From the NCBI GenBank assembly GCA_030789695.1, contig CM061142.1, positions 47,991,987 to 48,055,986 of the forward strand: a DNA stretch of 64,000 nucleotides, given 5' to 3'. The notes below the pieces were generated by a model, which made no database searches, was not told the origin of the DNA, and saw only the letters and a program-made list of their open reading frames with translations. Both the position numbers and the translations under genes were made by a program. Positions 12,748 through 23,628 of the stretch are shown here, one piece after another. The DNA is from Scilla litardierei. Lineage: Eukaryota; Streptophyta; Magnoliopsida; Asparagales; Asparagaceae. The stretch's first letter is position 1. Every line of letters starts with the position of its first letter.

Positions 12748-14340
12748 ATGTCGGTTGGACCTAGCAATGTCGTACCGATTGAAGGTCCGAAGGAGAAGCA
12801 AAAGGCAAAAATCATTCTGGTGGAGGAGGCTACAGACTCCACATCGCCATCACAACAACTAGCAAGGACCACCAAGAAACCTGAGGTGACCTGGAAGGAA
12901 TTCACCCAGTTCACTGAGCAGGTCGACAGGAGTCTCGGTGTTTTGTCGACCTTGATATGCCAAAACATGGCGAATCCATCGCTCTTGAATAAGCCGTTGT
13001 TGCCTCCAAACTCGGACCTGACACCAACCGAAGGCGCAGCCTTCCTCCGAGATCAAGGGGATCCAAGAGCAAACCAACTGGAGATCGGTCCACACAACAC
13101 AACCCCCCGTCACACAAATACGAGGGATGTGGGTCAAGAATCGGGCCTTCGTTCTCCAGGGGGAACACACCCCCTCCAATTACCGGGAAGCAACCGTAAC
13201 ATCCTGAATCAGGTAATTTACGGGGCTCCCCGGGTTATAAACCTTTGAACCCTGTAGGTGGATTCGGAAGGAGGGATGAAATCCCAACTCGATCCTCGAG
13301 AGCCAATTACGTACAAGCTGGTGAAGGAGGATCTCTACTCGTTTGATCCGCGATTTAGAGGACCCCACTGAGGGAGAATATCATCTATGCTCCTCCTCTC
13401 TCCAAGTTCAAGCTCCCAGCCCTACCAGCTTATGATGGCAGAAGCGACCCGTGGTTGCACATTCATAAGTAACTGAATGTTAGGCTGCTTCATGGGGCCG
13501 ATGAGACATACCTTTGTAGAGCCTTCCATGCTACATTGTTCAAGACGGTAGAAAGATGGTACGAAGGGCTACCCCACGGCTGCATCAGTTCATTCGATGA
13601 ACTGGCAGAAATATTCTGCAAGCAATTCATCATGGGACGACGTCCTAAGAAGAAGTTCTCCCACCTCTTCTCGCTCAAATAGAAGAGAATGAGTCGATTT
13701 GAGTCTGCGTCCAAAGATTCAACGACGAGAGGCTCGATGTAGAAGAGACGCTGGACGTGACTGTCATAGCGACGCTCACTCAAGCGGTCCAGAACAAACA
13801 CCTGCGAAGGGCCCTCCACCAGTTCTCTCCTAACACTGTCGCAGAAATGCTCAACATAACGGATCGGTTCACCGTCTCCGAAGAAGCGGAGGAAGCAATC
13901 GGAGCTAGTGCAAAAGGCACATCTGCCCGTCGCAGCGACACAAGGTGAGAGAAACCGACTCCGGGAACCCTCGACAGGAGGCTCGAGACAAGAGACCCAG
14001 AGAAAGAAGTCCTCAAAGCAAGGAGCACCCCACCTATGCTAAGCCTAGCACTCCTATGACGGAGGTCCTCGCTTACGCCCCATGATCGGAGCTGATCCAA
14101 GAGACAGCAACGAAGGGAAAATATGAGAAGAGGGACGACATCAAATTCTTCAAGTACCACAACGATTATGGGCATAATACCAACGACTGTTGGATGCTCA
14201 AAAAAGAGTTCGATGCACTAGTCAAGCGAGGACACTCCAAAAACCCAGCTAACGATCAACCTAGCAAGGAGAGATCCTCAAAGTAGAAGGGCAAGATGAT
14301 GGGATCACCTGTCACCAAGGTGATCGACTGGCAAACCATC
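12748..14340 (+). pseudogene. gag: Tat-type gag, broken
   Basis: Capsid-like polyprotein remnant. 12748-13248 is open for 166 codons from MSVGPSNVV. Further gag homology continues in other frames: near 13400-13680 KLPALPAYDGRSDPWLHIHK, then RAFHATLFKTVERWYEGLP and CISSFDELAEIFCKQF are the hallmark of the Retrotrans_gag domain. 13757-13948 continues it, and near 14130-14200 KYHNDYGHNTNDC is a degenerate zinc-knuckle-like motif (expected first Cys absent). At least three in-frame stops or frameshifts separate the pieces. No pol follows, and the text runs straight into a 3'-UTR-like stretch and the tandem array. Confidence 0.75.
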
Positions 14341-14589
14341 TGAGCTCGGTGCGAATAAAGAGGCGTTGGACAACAACAGCTCCAATGAAGTTCAAAAACA
14401 TGTACACCTTTTGTTTTTCTTTGTCACAACTTTTCAATAAATCATCTCTTTTTCATCAAATAAAGTTTTGCTTCCTTAAGCCTTCATGAAATCTACAAAA
14501 GCTATCACCTCAAAACTCCCCTCTAAAAAGGATCAGATCCTCGGGAATCTTGGGTAAACTAAATTCATGTTGATCAAATCCGTGCGAGT

Positions 14590-15745
14590 GACTTCCAAAG
14601 AGAGCGTCAGCCGTAAGTCGAAGGGTCCACCCCTTCGCGGCTGAACGACTCTCCTAGAACGTCATCAGCTGTAAGTCAAAGGGGCCACCCCTTCGCTACT
14701 GAACGACTCACTTAAATGTCGTCAGCCGTAAGACGAAAGGCCACCCCTTTTCCACTGAACGACTCTCCTAGAAAGCATCAGTCGTAAGTCGAAGGGGCCA
14801 CCCCTTCGCCACTGAACGACTCTCCTAGAGAGCATCCGCTGTAAGTCAAAGGGGCCACCCCTTTGCGACTGAACGACTCTCCTAGAACGTCGTCAGCCGT
14901 AAGTCGAAGGGACCACCCCTTCGCTACTGAACGACTCACTTAGAGAGCGTCAGCTGTAAGACGAAGTGGCCACCCCTTTGCTACTGAAAGACTCACCTAA
15001 CGTCGTCAGTCATAAGACGAAGGGCCACCCCTTTGCCACTAAACGACTCTCCTAGAGAGCGTCAGTCGTAAGTCGAAAGGGCCACCCCTTCGTGACTGAA
15101 CGACTCTCGTAGAATGTCATCAGCCGTAAGACGAAGGGGCCACCCCTTTTCTACTGAACGACTCACCTAGAGAGCATCAGTCGTAAGACAAAGGGGCCAC
15201 CCCTTCGCTACTGAATGACTCACCTAAACGTCATCAGCCGAAAGACGAAGGGCCACACTTTCGGCACTGAACGACTCTACTAGAGAGCATCAGCCGTAAG
15301 TCGAAAGGGCCACCCCTTCACGACTGAATGACTCTCCTAGAACGTCGTCAACCATAAGTCGAAGGGGACACCCCTTCGCTACTAAATGACATACCTAAAC
15401 ATCGTCAGCCGAAAGACGAAGGGCCACCCCTTTGCCACTGAATGACTCTCCTAGAAGGTCGCCGGCCGTAAGACGAAGGGGCCACCCCTTTGCTACTGAA
15501 CGACTCACCTAGAGAGCGTCCGGCGTAAGACGAAGGGGCCACCCCTTCGCTACTGAATGACTCACCTACCTAGAGATCGTCAGCCGTGAATCAAAGGGGC
15601 CACCCCTTCTCAAATGAAAGACTCTCCTAAAGAGACGTCAGCCGTAAGTCGAAGGGCCACCCCTTCGCAACTGAACGATTCTCCTAAATGTTGCCAGCAG
15701 TGAGACGAAGGACCACCCCCTTGCCACTGAACGACTCATGTACTA
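14590..15745. repeat. Tandem array, about 20 units of about 57 bp, hairpin-forming
   Basis: Degenerate units of the form GTCAGCCGTAAGTCGAAGGG then GCCACCCCTTCG then CGACTGAACGACTC. I count about 20 CCACCCC-type cores, unit lengths varying by a few bases. Each good unit contains CGAAGGGG-CCA-CCCCTTCG, a perfect 8-bp stem with a 3-nt loop, and in several units an outer CAGTCG/CGACTG pair. The array lies 3' of gag, in the hypervariable region where Tat-lineage elements are known to grow satellite-like repeats. Confidence 0.95.
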
Positions 15746-16046
15746 TCTGCCATGAGTCAAGGAAATCGCTCCCTCAGCATGGAACTTAGTGGTCAACTTC
15801 TAAGCATGGTTCGATGGTTTATCCTCAATCACCCTGAAGCAGTGCCTAACCCATCGAAAGGGGTCATCAGGCATTGCGACCACCACATGACATAAGCGAC
15901 AACAGACAAGGAGATGCAACGACAAGGATATACATGCCAATTCTTCTGGCACTCCTATTGCAAAACATTGTTTTCATTTACATTTACATCACCCCCTATA
16001 TACATTCAAAAATCTCTGAAGCAGGCGTAAAAAGAGCGTCGAGATC

Positions 16047-17663
16047 CTACAGCGGCTGGCTAGGCCCTTGGTCTCCACCCAGCACAGCCATGGATTCTGG
16101 GTCCCCCGTAGCATCCGTTCTTGCGTCGTCGCCAGCCACGGTGGCAACGTCGTCAGTGGGAGGAGCCTCCTCCGTGCCACGGCTTGACTCGTCATCACCA
16201 AGGTCGGAAAAAATCAACAGGATCTTGTCGATCTCAACGGAGAGGTCGAGGAATCGATTCTTCATCTCCAATCGACATCGCTCGTAGCCTTCCTTGTATA
16301 GCTCATCAAAGTCAGGAAACGTATCCTTGAACTCTTGAACCGCTCTCTCTGCTACAACCTCAGCGTCGACTCTCTCCTCCAACAGAGCGTCCTCCACTCG
16401 CTCTCTCAAGGTGGTTTTTTCAGCCTCCCTCCAACGAGACTCGCTTAACTCATGCTCAAGTTTCTGAAGGCGATTCAATCTCGTCTCAGTGAGAAGGCTG
16501 AGTCTAGTCAGCTCAACTTGAGATTTTTCCACGGCTGACCTAACGGTCTCCAGGATGACACCATGATTGGCCACCACCGGAGCGCGATGACGCAACATCG
16601 CGGTGGCCACGAGAGCCTGTAAAGAACACATGATGGTTAACATACGTGTTGTCATCATATACAAGGGAGGCTGGAGCAATAATTACATGTAAGCTGGCAT
16701 GAACGGCTATCGACGCAAGCTGCTTATAGTCGACCCTCTCCATAACAGCCCTGTCCCATGGAAGAATAACATTCTCAGCAATACGGGAGGCAGCCCCACA
16801 ATCAAGAAGAATGGAATATCCTTGCCTCATCTAAAATCCCGCCTAAACGAGCTCCCTCTCGGAGCAGTCGCACGTGACCTAGGGAGATCGACCCTCTAGC
16901 AAAATCGACCTGAATTCAACGGGGATGTCTTAAGACAATTCGACAGGAGGGAACAAACCCCCCAGGCCAGGAGTCCTCATGCAGAAGAAGCTCCGGAGGG
17001 ACCTGCGTCTTCCCCGAATCTTCCTCATGAAGTGTACCCCTCCCTAGCCGGGAGACCTGCTCCGTGGCTACATGCGACCTAGACGACTCCGAGTCGCTGA
17101 GAATGAGTCGTCGCATCCTCTTAGCCCCCTCATGCATAACTACTTCAAACTTGGAGACGGGCTTTTACTTTTTCTTCTTCTGAAGGCGGGCCACTTGAGC
17201 AACCCTCTCAACAACAATGGATCGATCCTCTGACGGTTGGGCCATCCTTTCCCCCATAATCGGCACCCGAGGAGACAACATGCTCACCTCTGCCTCTCTG
17301 ATGGAAGCATCGACTGCCTCCCTCAGTGCAAGATCCACCTGATAATCCATGTCGGCCATGCCTGCGGAAGAAACAAGTAAGTTAAGTCGATGAACGAAGG
17401 TCGAATAGTTGGCGGGCACGATCAAACCCACCTTTTGTCCACACGGTCCAACGAAGTACGTCGTCGGACCACAACCACTTGACCGACCTTATGTCCTCTG
17501 GCAGACTCGTCAATGTGTCGGTGGCTTTCTTCTCCTCACTAGTCAGCGGCTTTTCCTCGGTGGGGCCCAAGTCAGGGGCACCCCAACCTGTGCAAAAGCT
17601 TACCTCCCCTTAGAAAACCACAAGCACAAACTCGTCTTTCCATTTGGAGTTAGAGGTGAAAAG
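16047..17663 (-). pseudogene. Antisense extra ORF of Tat-like element (putative gypsy-type transposon domain)
   Basis: Broken frame antisense to gag. From 17663 downward it reads a WKDEFVLVVF stretch, then (17570-17382) LTSEEKKATDTLTSLPEDI and a Trp-rich segment, then (17431-17165 and 17137-16916) a basic region, and finally (16679-16047, 210 codons) a long coiled coil ending FDELYKEGYERCRLEMKNRF. This order resembles the proteins annotated in plants as putative gypsy-type transposon proteins (PF04195-like), known as antisense extra ORFs in Tat elements. The function is unknown. The N-terminal part is cut off by the Copia LTR at 17664, and stops and frameshifts separate the pieces. Confidence 0.6.
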
Positions 17664-20098
17664 TGATGGGATTTGAGGGACCCTTAGGGCATTATTCTAT
17701 GCCCATCCTACGTCAGATGAACGATAGATGCAAACAGAAAAGAAAGCAGCGGAAAACATTAAACTATTTAACGAGCAAGCCCTAAGGATTTCAAGACCCT
17801 AGCCAGGATCTCTACTATCTTGAGGTGGATCTGACCACCCCAAGATAGATCTAAGCTACTGCAATATAATAAATGAAATGCTTAATTAAACTACATACCT
17901 GGAACTTTGCTTGCGCCGGCAAAGTGTACCGAACCGCGTCCTGAGCCGCTCCTCGTCCCGAGCTGAACTGCTTCCCGAACCGCACCGAGTCCTGAGGCGA
18001 GAAACCCCCTTATTGCTGAGCCAATCATGCGCCGAAGAAGGTTTCACCTTGAGTGGATCCTTCGATAAGACTTCGGATCGAATCCGAGCCCCTTCGTGGC
18101 TTTGCTAGAGCCCTTCAGGAGCAAGGAGAAATATAGGGAGAAGAGAATATTTATTTTAAGCTTAGATCGAGCATGCTCTAACTTTTGGGAGTAGCTTAGA
18201 TCTAGAGCTTGAGACGAGTTATGAGGAGGGGCAGTCCCCTTTTTATGTAGGCGACTGACCCCTCCCCTTTACTCCACTGTCGATGTTGGACTAAAGGATT
18301 TGGAGTAAAGAATTCAAGTTAGTTTGCCTTAAAGAAAGGCCAAACTTCTATGAATTTTAACTCCCTCACCGTTGAGCTTCACATTTGATAAAACCTATCA
18401 AATCGAAGAGCGTTGAATGGTGAACGCACAGGAAAAAACGGAGAGTCATTCCGAGTCCGTTTGACCCCTCAAATGTATGTTCAAAGTCAGCCCAAAATGT
18501 TGTTTTTCGCAAAAATTGCAGACGCCGCCAAACGCATGCAATCCTAGGCGCGTGTGGGGCCCACCTGCAAGCTGGCTGGCACCAGCCTGGTATGTACTCA
18601 AAGAAAGCAGGCGCTAGGCACCTGCTCAAATGAGTCGAGCGCCAGGCGCCCGCTCAAAATTTGGGGCAGGCTGGTGCCTACTCCCAGCGGGCGCGGGCTA
18701 GTGCCCGCTCCCAGCGGGCGCGAGCGCTCGCATCTGCTTATCGTATGCAAGTGCTCACGCCTGCCTTGCGGGCATAGGCACGGGCCCTCATTGTGGGTGT
18801 GGGCCTGTCTTTTGGCTGGGTTCAGCCCAACTGGTTTGGGCTGACCCCTTTGGGCTCCTTTTGGTCTTTTGGCTATATTTTGAGCATTTGGACTCCGTTT
18901 TTGACACAGTTTGAACTTGCGTCTAGACCGGGACGATCCCGTCATCCAGATAACCATTTCATCACGTTTATTAAATTAAATTGTGTGTAAAAAATTTACG
19001 ACATATTTTACTTCCTTTGCATCATTTGCAAAAATGTCCACATCTATTATGAAAAATCATTTGCATCAAATACAAATGATCTGAGGGCATATATCACTCG
19101 ACATCTCTCACTTACACTCAGGATCATTTATTCCAAATGCAGAAGATAATTGCAAACTCTTTGTAGTATTCTATCCCTTGCATCAAATGCATATTCTCCC
19201 TAATTTCTACCTATTACTTAACGAAGGTCGCATTCTGTGTGAGACCCTACAGCCTGACCCTACTACAGGTGGGGCTCGAAGCCCTAGACGGTAGTAACCA
19301 CAAGCAGCAGGTGACGTCCATGTTTCAGTATCATACTTATGTGGTTAACTCATTGACATGAGTATTGTCGGGACCACCCTGACTGTGTCCGTGATGAACA
19401 CCGCAGTTTTAGTCTCTTTGTCAAAACTATGCTGTTTAATTCAAGCCTAGGGTACGGTCAAACTATCAACCCCAATATCTCGAAGCCGGTTAGTCTACAT
19501 CGATCTTTAGTCAAATAGTGTTGGACATCTTCCAATGTACTCTGGCCAGAGTTTTCACTAAAGATCGAACTATCACTACGACACTAACTCCCATTGACCA
19601 GGAGAGACAAATCCTACCTTGGTAATTACTCTCCTAGCACGTTTCAAATGTCACTCAACCAAAGACCTTTCAACGGTGCTTACCCGAGGCTAGATCAGTG
19701 ATCTAAGTAACACCGTTCACGCATAGGTTCGTACAATGACCTCAAGTCAAAGGACCAACTTGCCTATCATCACTAAGAGTTATCATTGACAGATTGGTCA
19801 ACTATAACCATATGATAACTCTTGCTGGGTCGTTCAGTGAACTCATTCTCCAATAAGCACATGGGCCTCGTCTTCGACTTCGCCAAGTCAAACAATCATG
19901 AGATCATCGTCACCGCTATACGATGAAGACTAAGACACAATGGTCTATCCGATGTTTCGATATCCTTTTCTCGAAACATCTACGACCACGAATGTTTATG
20001 CTACTAATGGTCAAGCACTTCTCCATGATCAAGATCATCATCTCGATACAGGTTTGACCTTGCAATAAGTCTCGGAACTTTACCTAAGTTTCTAAAGA
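17664..20098 (-). repeat. Copia (Angela-like) 3' LTR, main part, minus strand
   Basis: On the minus strand the LTR starts TGTAGTGAGATAGG at 28624, runs to 28504, is interrupted by the LARD copy at 20099-28498, resumes at 20098 and ends ATCCCATCA at 17664. Supports: the polypurine tract and RNase H C-terminus immediately upstream (28625-28732), and a mid-LTR text with AGGGTCTCACACA like that of Angela-type LTRs. A TATA-like CATAAAAAGGGG lies near 18238-18249 (minus). Between 18540 and 18790 is a GC-rich cluster of inverted repeats. The left border is inferred from sequence change only. Confidence 0.65.
20094..20098. repeat. Target-site duplication AAAGA, left (LARD C)
   Basis: AAAGA immediately before the LTR start TGTAACGGCC at 20099, repeated at 28499-28503 after the LTR end GCGTGACA. 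A 5-bp duplication is the size made by Ty3/gypsy integrase. This fixes the insertion borders. Confidence 0.9.
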
Positions 20099-20670
20099 TG
20101 TAACGGCCGCTTTCCGACCGTTTGTAATTTTCTGCGCGCACGTGTTTTATCGTGCACGTATTTTATCGTGCACGTATTTTATTTGATTATTTCTGGATTC
20201 CGATTTTAGCGATGCGATGTGCCGTTGCGATCGTTTTGGGGCGTTGGATTTTATTGTAATTATCGGGAACCTCGTTTCACGGCTTTTTTTCTCGCGAAAC
20301 GACTTTGAATGATAGGGGCGTTTTAGTCATCTGACTCGAAACGCAGTTTCCAATTTTACGTAAATTTTTGGTAGGTGTTACGCACGATCGAGCTCCGTAG
20401 ATCCGTACGTCTCGTCTCCACGATCGCCCCGGTATTTTCGGATTATTTTTCTGACGCCCGGATTGCGAATTATCACCCTGATTAACCTCGACCGTCGATC
20501 TCCCCAATCAGTTCAAATTTCGAAAATTGTTAGCCAAATCTGGCTAAATCCTTCTTTTAGATCGTTTTAAGATCTTCCCTAATCTGTTTCGCTAATCTTC
20601 CCTAGACTTACCCCAACCCGTACACCCTCTATCCCTTGCCCCTCACCCATTCAACCATTATCCTAGGTCT

Positions 20671-20680
20671 ATATAGCTAA
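20671..20680 (+). promoter_or_regulatory. TATA box of LARD C 5' LTR
   Basis: TCTATATAGC about 570 bp into the LTR, followed after about 30 bp by CCCTAACCCTAACTAAACC, a telo-box-like stretch of the kind seen near plant transcription starts. The same arrangement recurs in the 3' LTR near 27130. Inferred U3/R border. Confidence 0.55.
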
Positions 20681-22357
20681 CCTATACCCTATTAATAATA
20701 ATAAATCCCTAACCCTAACTAAACCTAACCCCAAATTTGCACAGCCCGCCGTCGGCCCCCTCAAAGCAAAAATCGCGTTCTCCTTCTCCCCTCCCTCGCG
20801 TCCACGGCAACCGCCGCCGCGCCCGCGATCCGTCGCCGGCCCCCGCCTCCGCGGTCGCTCCCCGCGCTGCCGTCGCCCTACCTCTCGATCCTCCCTCGCA
20901 ACCGCGGCGAGGCCGTCACCCGCATTCCACCCATCCGCCGCCGCCGCCTTCCGCGTTCCCGATCCGTCGCTGCAGAGCGCCGCCTTCTCCTCTCAGCGCA
21001 GCCCGCCGCCTTCGCACGATGCCGCTCCGGCGCCTTCGAGCCCCCAACCGCCCGATCGCCGTTGCAGATCCCCCGAATTCGCGGCCTCCTTCCTCGATTC
21101 CGTTCGCCTCGCTCCGGCTAATACGGCCGTCGACTGCCCCCTGTCACACGGAGCAGCCCCGTGCGCATGCATCTGCTGCTACAGCCGGCCTCCTCTACTG
21201 CAGATCCTACGGCCAGTTCTCCCTTGCGTCGCCGGTTGCCACCGTAGACCGCTAACCCTTGTGAACCGCAGCCGCCGCCGCCGCAACAGCCGCCTGCGGC
21301 CCTGTTCGTGCGCAGCGGCCATTTGGCCCCCCGCTTGGCCGTTCTTCTCTTTCAGCGGCCTCCCGCTACTTCGAAACGACCGACGACAGCCCTCAGCTGT
21401 TGTACACCCTCGTGCGACCACCCCGACAGCCCCGTGAAGTTTCACCGTGCACGACTACCTCCCTAACCGCTGTCCGGGTTCCCGACACCACGGATAGCTT
21501 CCCGATGTCCTCTTGCTCGCTGTTTTGGGCCTTAGACATCGTCCCCCTTGTGCTCGCTGTTTCGCGGCTCTTTGACGCTGCCCACATTTCCTACGGGCCG
21601 CTACCGGGCTCGCCTTCACTGTCCACTATCTCCGCCCGCTGCCCTCACGTTCAGTCCACTGCCAGATCGTGTCTGGCTACGCTACCCGTAGCCGAGACGC
21701 CATAGGCGACGCTGATCTCCTACTACTCAGACTCTACTTCCCATTCGCGCCAAACACCGGACAGGTTAGTCCCTCTAAACTCATAGCAAAACTCACACCA
21801 TAGCGAACTGAACCCTAACTAAAATCGGACAACGGTAACTAAATTTACTTTCTGCATTTGTAAAACGCTGCCCACTGTAGAAATCGACCATCGGACAACT
21901 TTTCTGTGCACATAGGGTAGTGGTCGATCTAGGATAAATGAAACATCAAAAAGTGACTTTTGACGAATTGGATAGTCCCGAAAACCTAGAAACGAAACCT
22001 AATAGGATTTGATGAAATTGAGACCTGACACCATCGCCGTGGCGATATTTCAGACGGACTTCCATGGGCAAGACGCTTGGACGAGATGCTTCGAGAGGAC
22101 GACACACTCGCCATCGCAGGCAAGTGTATCCCACTTGCACTTTTGGTCGTGCTTAGGCCTTAGTTGGTTAGAATTGTTAACTGTGAACAAAGAGAACCGG
22201 ACGTGAAATGATAGCGTCCGGGTTGTCCCTTGACGGCTCAGACTTGACGACGAAGTCTGAGCCTGACAACAACAACTTTTGACACCGTAGGGCTATCTTG
22301 TGTGTGTGTGCGTGTGGACACCCTAGAATAACAATTCCTTACACTTGTCGTGTCTTG

Positions 22358-22857
22358 TCCCTGTTACACAAAAAGCCTTCGGGCGTTTCGGATGCTTTCC
22401 TTGCGGAAGTGATCCCTGTTATACAAAAAGCCTTCGGGCGTTTCGGATGCTTTCCTTGCGGAAGTGATCCCTGTTATACAAAAAGCCTTCGGGCGTTTCG
22501 GATGCTTTCCCTGCGGAAGTGATCCCTGTTATACAAAAAGCCTTCGGGCGTTTCGGATGCTTTCCCTGCGGAAGTGATCCCTGTCATACAAAAAGCCTTC
22601 GGGCGTTTCGGATGCTTTCCCTGCGGAAGTGATCCCTGTCATACAAAAAGCCTTCGGGCGTTTCGGATGCTTTCCCTGCGGAAGTGATCCCTGTCATACA
22701 AAAAGCCTTCGGGCGTTTCGGATGCTTTCCCTGCGGAAGTGATCCCTGTTATACAAAAAGCCTTCGGGCGTTTCGGATGCTTTCCTTGCGGAAGTGATCC
22801 CTGTTACACAAAAAAGCCTTCGGGCGTTTCGGATGTTTCCCTAGCGGAAATGAACCC
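22358..22857. repeat. 55-bp minisatellite in LARD C 5' LTR, about 9 units
   Basis: Units starting GATCCCTGTTATACAAAAAG then CCTTCGGGCGTTTCGGATGC recur at 22411, 22466, 22521, 22576, 22631, 22686, 22741 and 22796, a strict 55-bp period with very few differences. Each unit contains GCC-TTCG-GGC. It occupies the same place in the LTR as the 51-bp arrays of copies A and B, and the two unit types share only a GTGATCCCT...ATACA core (minus-strand reading of the 51-bp unit). The 3' LTR lacks this array by deletion. Confidence 0.95.
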
Positions 22858-23628
22858 TGTAAACCTTGTCCTGTCTTCCTTGGGGTTTGGGGTTGGGTTG
22901 AGCGTGCGCACGGCAAGAGGGTCTGATCCCCCTCGAACCGTAAGGCGTGAACCCTTTCGTGTCTCACTTGTCCTGTCTTGTCTTGTCCCGTCCCGTCCCG
23001 TCTTGTCATGACACCTGTAGGTTAGTCCCGTAGTTGGTAGCACACGCTACGACTACTACTTCTTGCGCCTTGTTTTCCTGCTGCGTTACTTCTGTTTGTT
23101 ACTCAGTTAAAACCCCATCATGTTAATCAACCAGTAAAACGTTGTCTAAAAGTTGATACACTTGCAGTTCGGTCTAACCCTTTTTGTAGACCTTACCTGA
23201 CGTACAGTTCCTTGTTTTGGTGCTGTACGTCAGGTGCTCAGTCAGAGTTCGTGGACGAGGCAGATTCACTGGTGTACGGGAGCCGAGGACGTCGACCCAA
23301 AGTACGTGCCCGACGAGGACCAGACCTAGAGGTCTTTTTAGTCGCCACTTTCAGAGGTTACTACTTTCAGCTTTCCTTTAGATAGTTTGTTGCCACGCTT
23401 AGGCTTCTTTTTAGACTTTGTACTTGTTGGATGTTATATCTCAAATTTAATGAATGCGACTTCCTTTCCGTACTTTCTGTTGTTTCGAACTATATTAATG
23501 CAAGAACCTGAAAAATCTTTTAAAATGGTATCTCTACAGACGCTTATTGGGTCCGAGCTTCTTAGCTCTGGCCTAAGCGGGCCTTGTCACGCTTCGCCTC
23601 CGTCCATTTTGGGAAGCGGGGCGTGACA

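Larger units (their letters stand above)
12173..17663 (+). mobile_element. Tat-lineage Ty3/gypsy element, gag remnant only, truncated at both ends
   Basis: Partial element in the order LTR end, primer binding site, gag, tandem-repeat 3' region, antisense extra ORF. No protease, RT, RNase H or integrase is present between gag and the repeat array, so it resembles a terminal-repeat element with gag only. The left side is cut by the LARD array at 12172 and the right side by a Copia LTR at 17664, and the rest lies outside the window. Assignment to Tat rests on the gag sequence, the TGGCGCCG-type primer site, the 3' satellite-like array and the antisense ORF, all known features of that lineage. 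Confidence 0.75.
20099..23628 (+). repeat. LARD C 5' LTR, 3.5 kb
   Basis: Starts TGTAACGGCCGCTTTCCGAC, ends GGGAAGCGGGGCGTGACA. Contains a triplicated GTGCACGTATTTTAT-type run at about 20147-20182 (single in the 3' LTR), a TATA box at 20671, a CpG-rich leader 20740-21700 and the 55-bp minisatellite at 22358-22857. The CpG-rich leader stays open for 172 codons (20737-21255, Pro/Arg/Ser-rich), but the copy in the 3' LTR has a different C-terminus through frameshift, so coding is doubtful. Confidence 0.9.

Noticed and set aside
19099..19120. A second polypurine tract and LTR start in the Copia LTR (TGTCGAGTGATATATGCCC after AAGTGAGAGA, minus)
   Set aside because: The text on both sides fits the middle of one Angela-like LTR; no pol end precedes it and no target duplication was found, so I kept one LTR, with some doubt.
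20705..20730. Telomere or interstitial telomeric repeat
   Set aside because: Only two or three imperfect CCCTAA copies, at a promoter-like site in an LTR.
20737..21255. Pro/Arg-rich 172-codon ORF in the LARD LTR (and 27201-27782, 193 codons)
   Set aside because: Both strands stay open because of high GC; the two LTR copies differ by frameshift in the C-terminal part; no recognisable domain.
22358..22857. CRISPR-like look of regular repeats
   Set aside because: Units are contiguous tandem copies without unique spacers, inside a plant LTR; a minisatellite.
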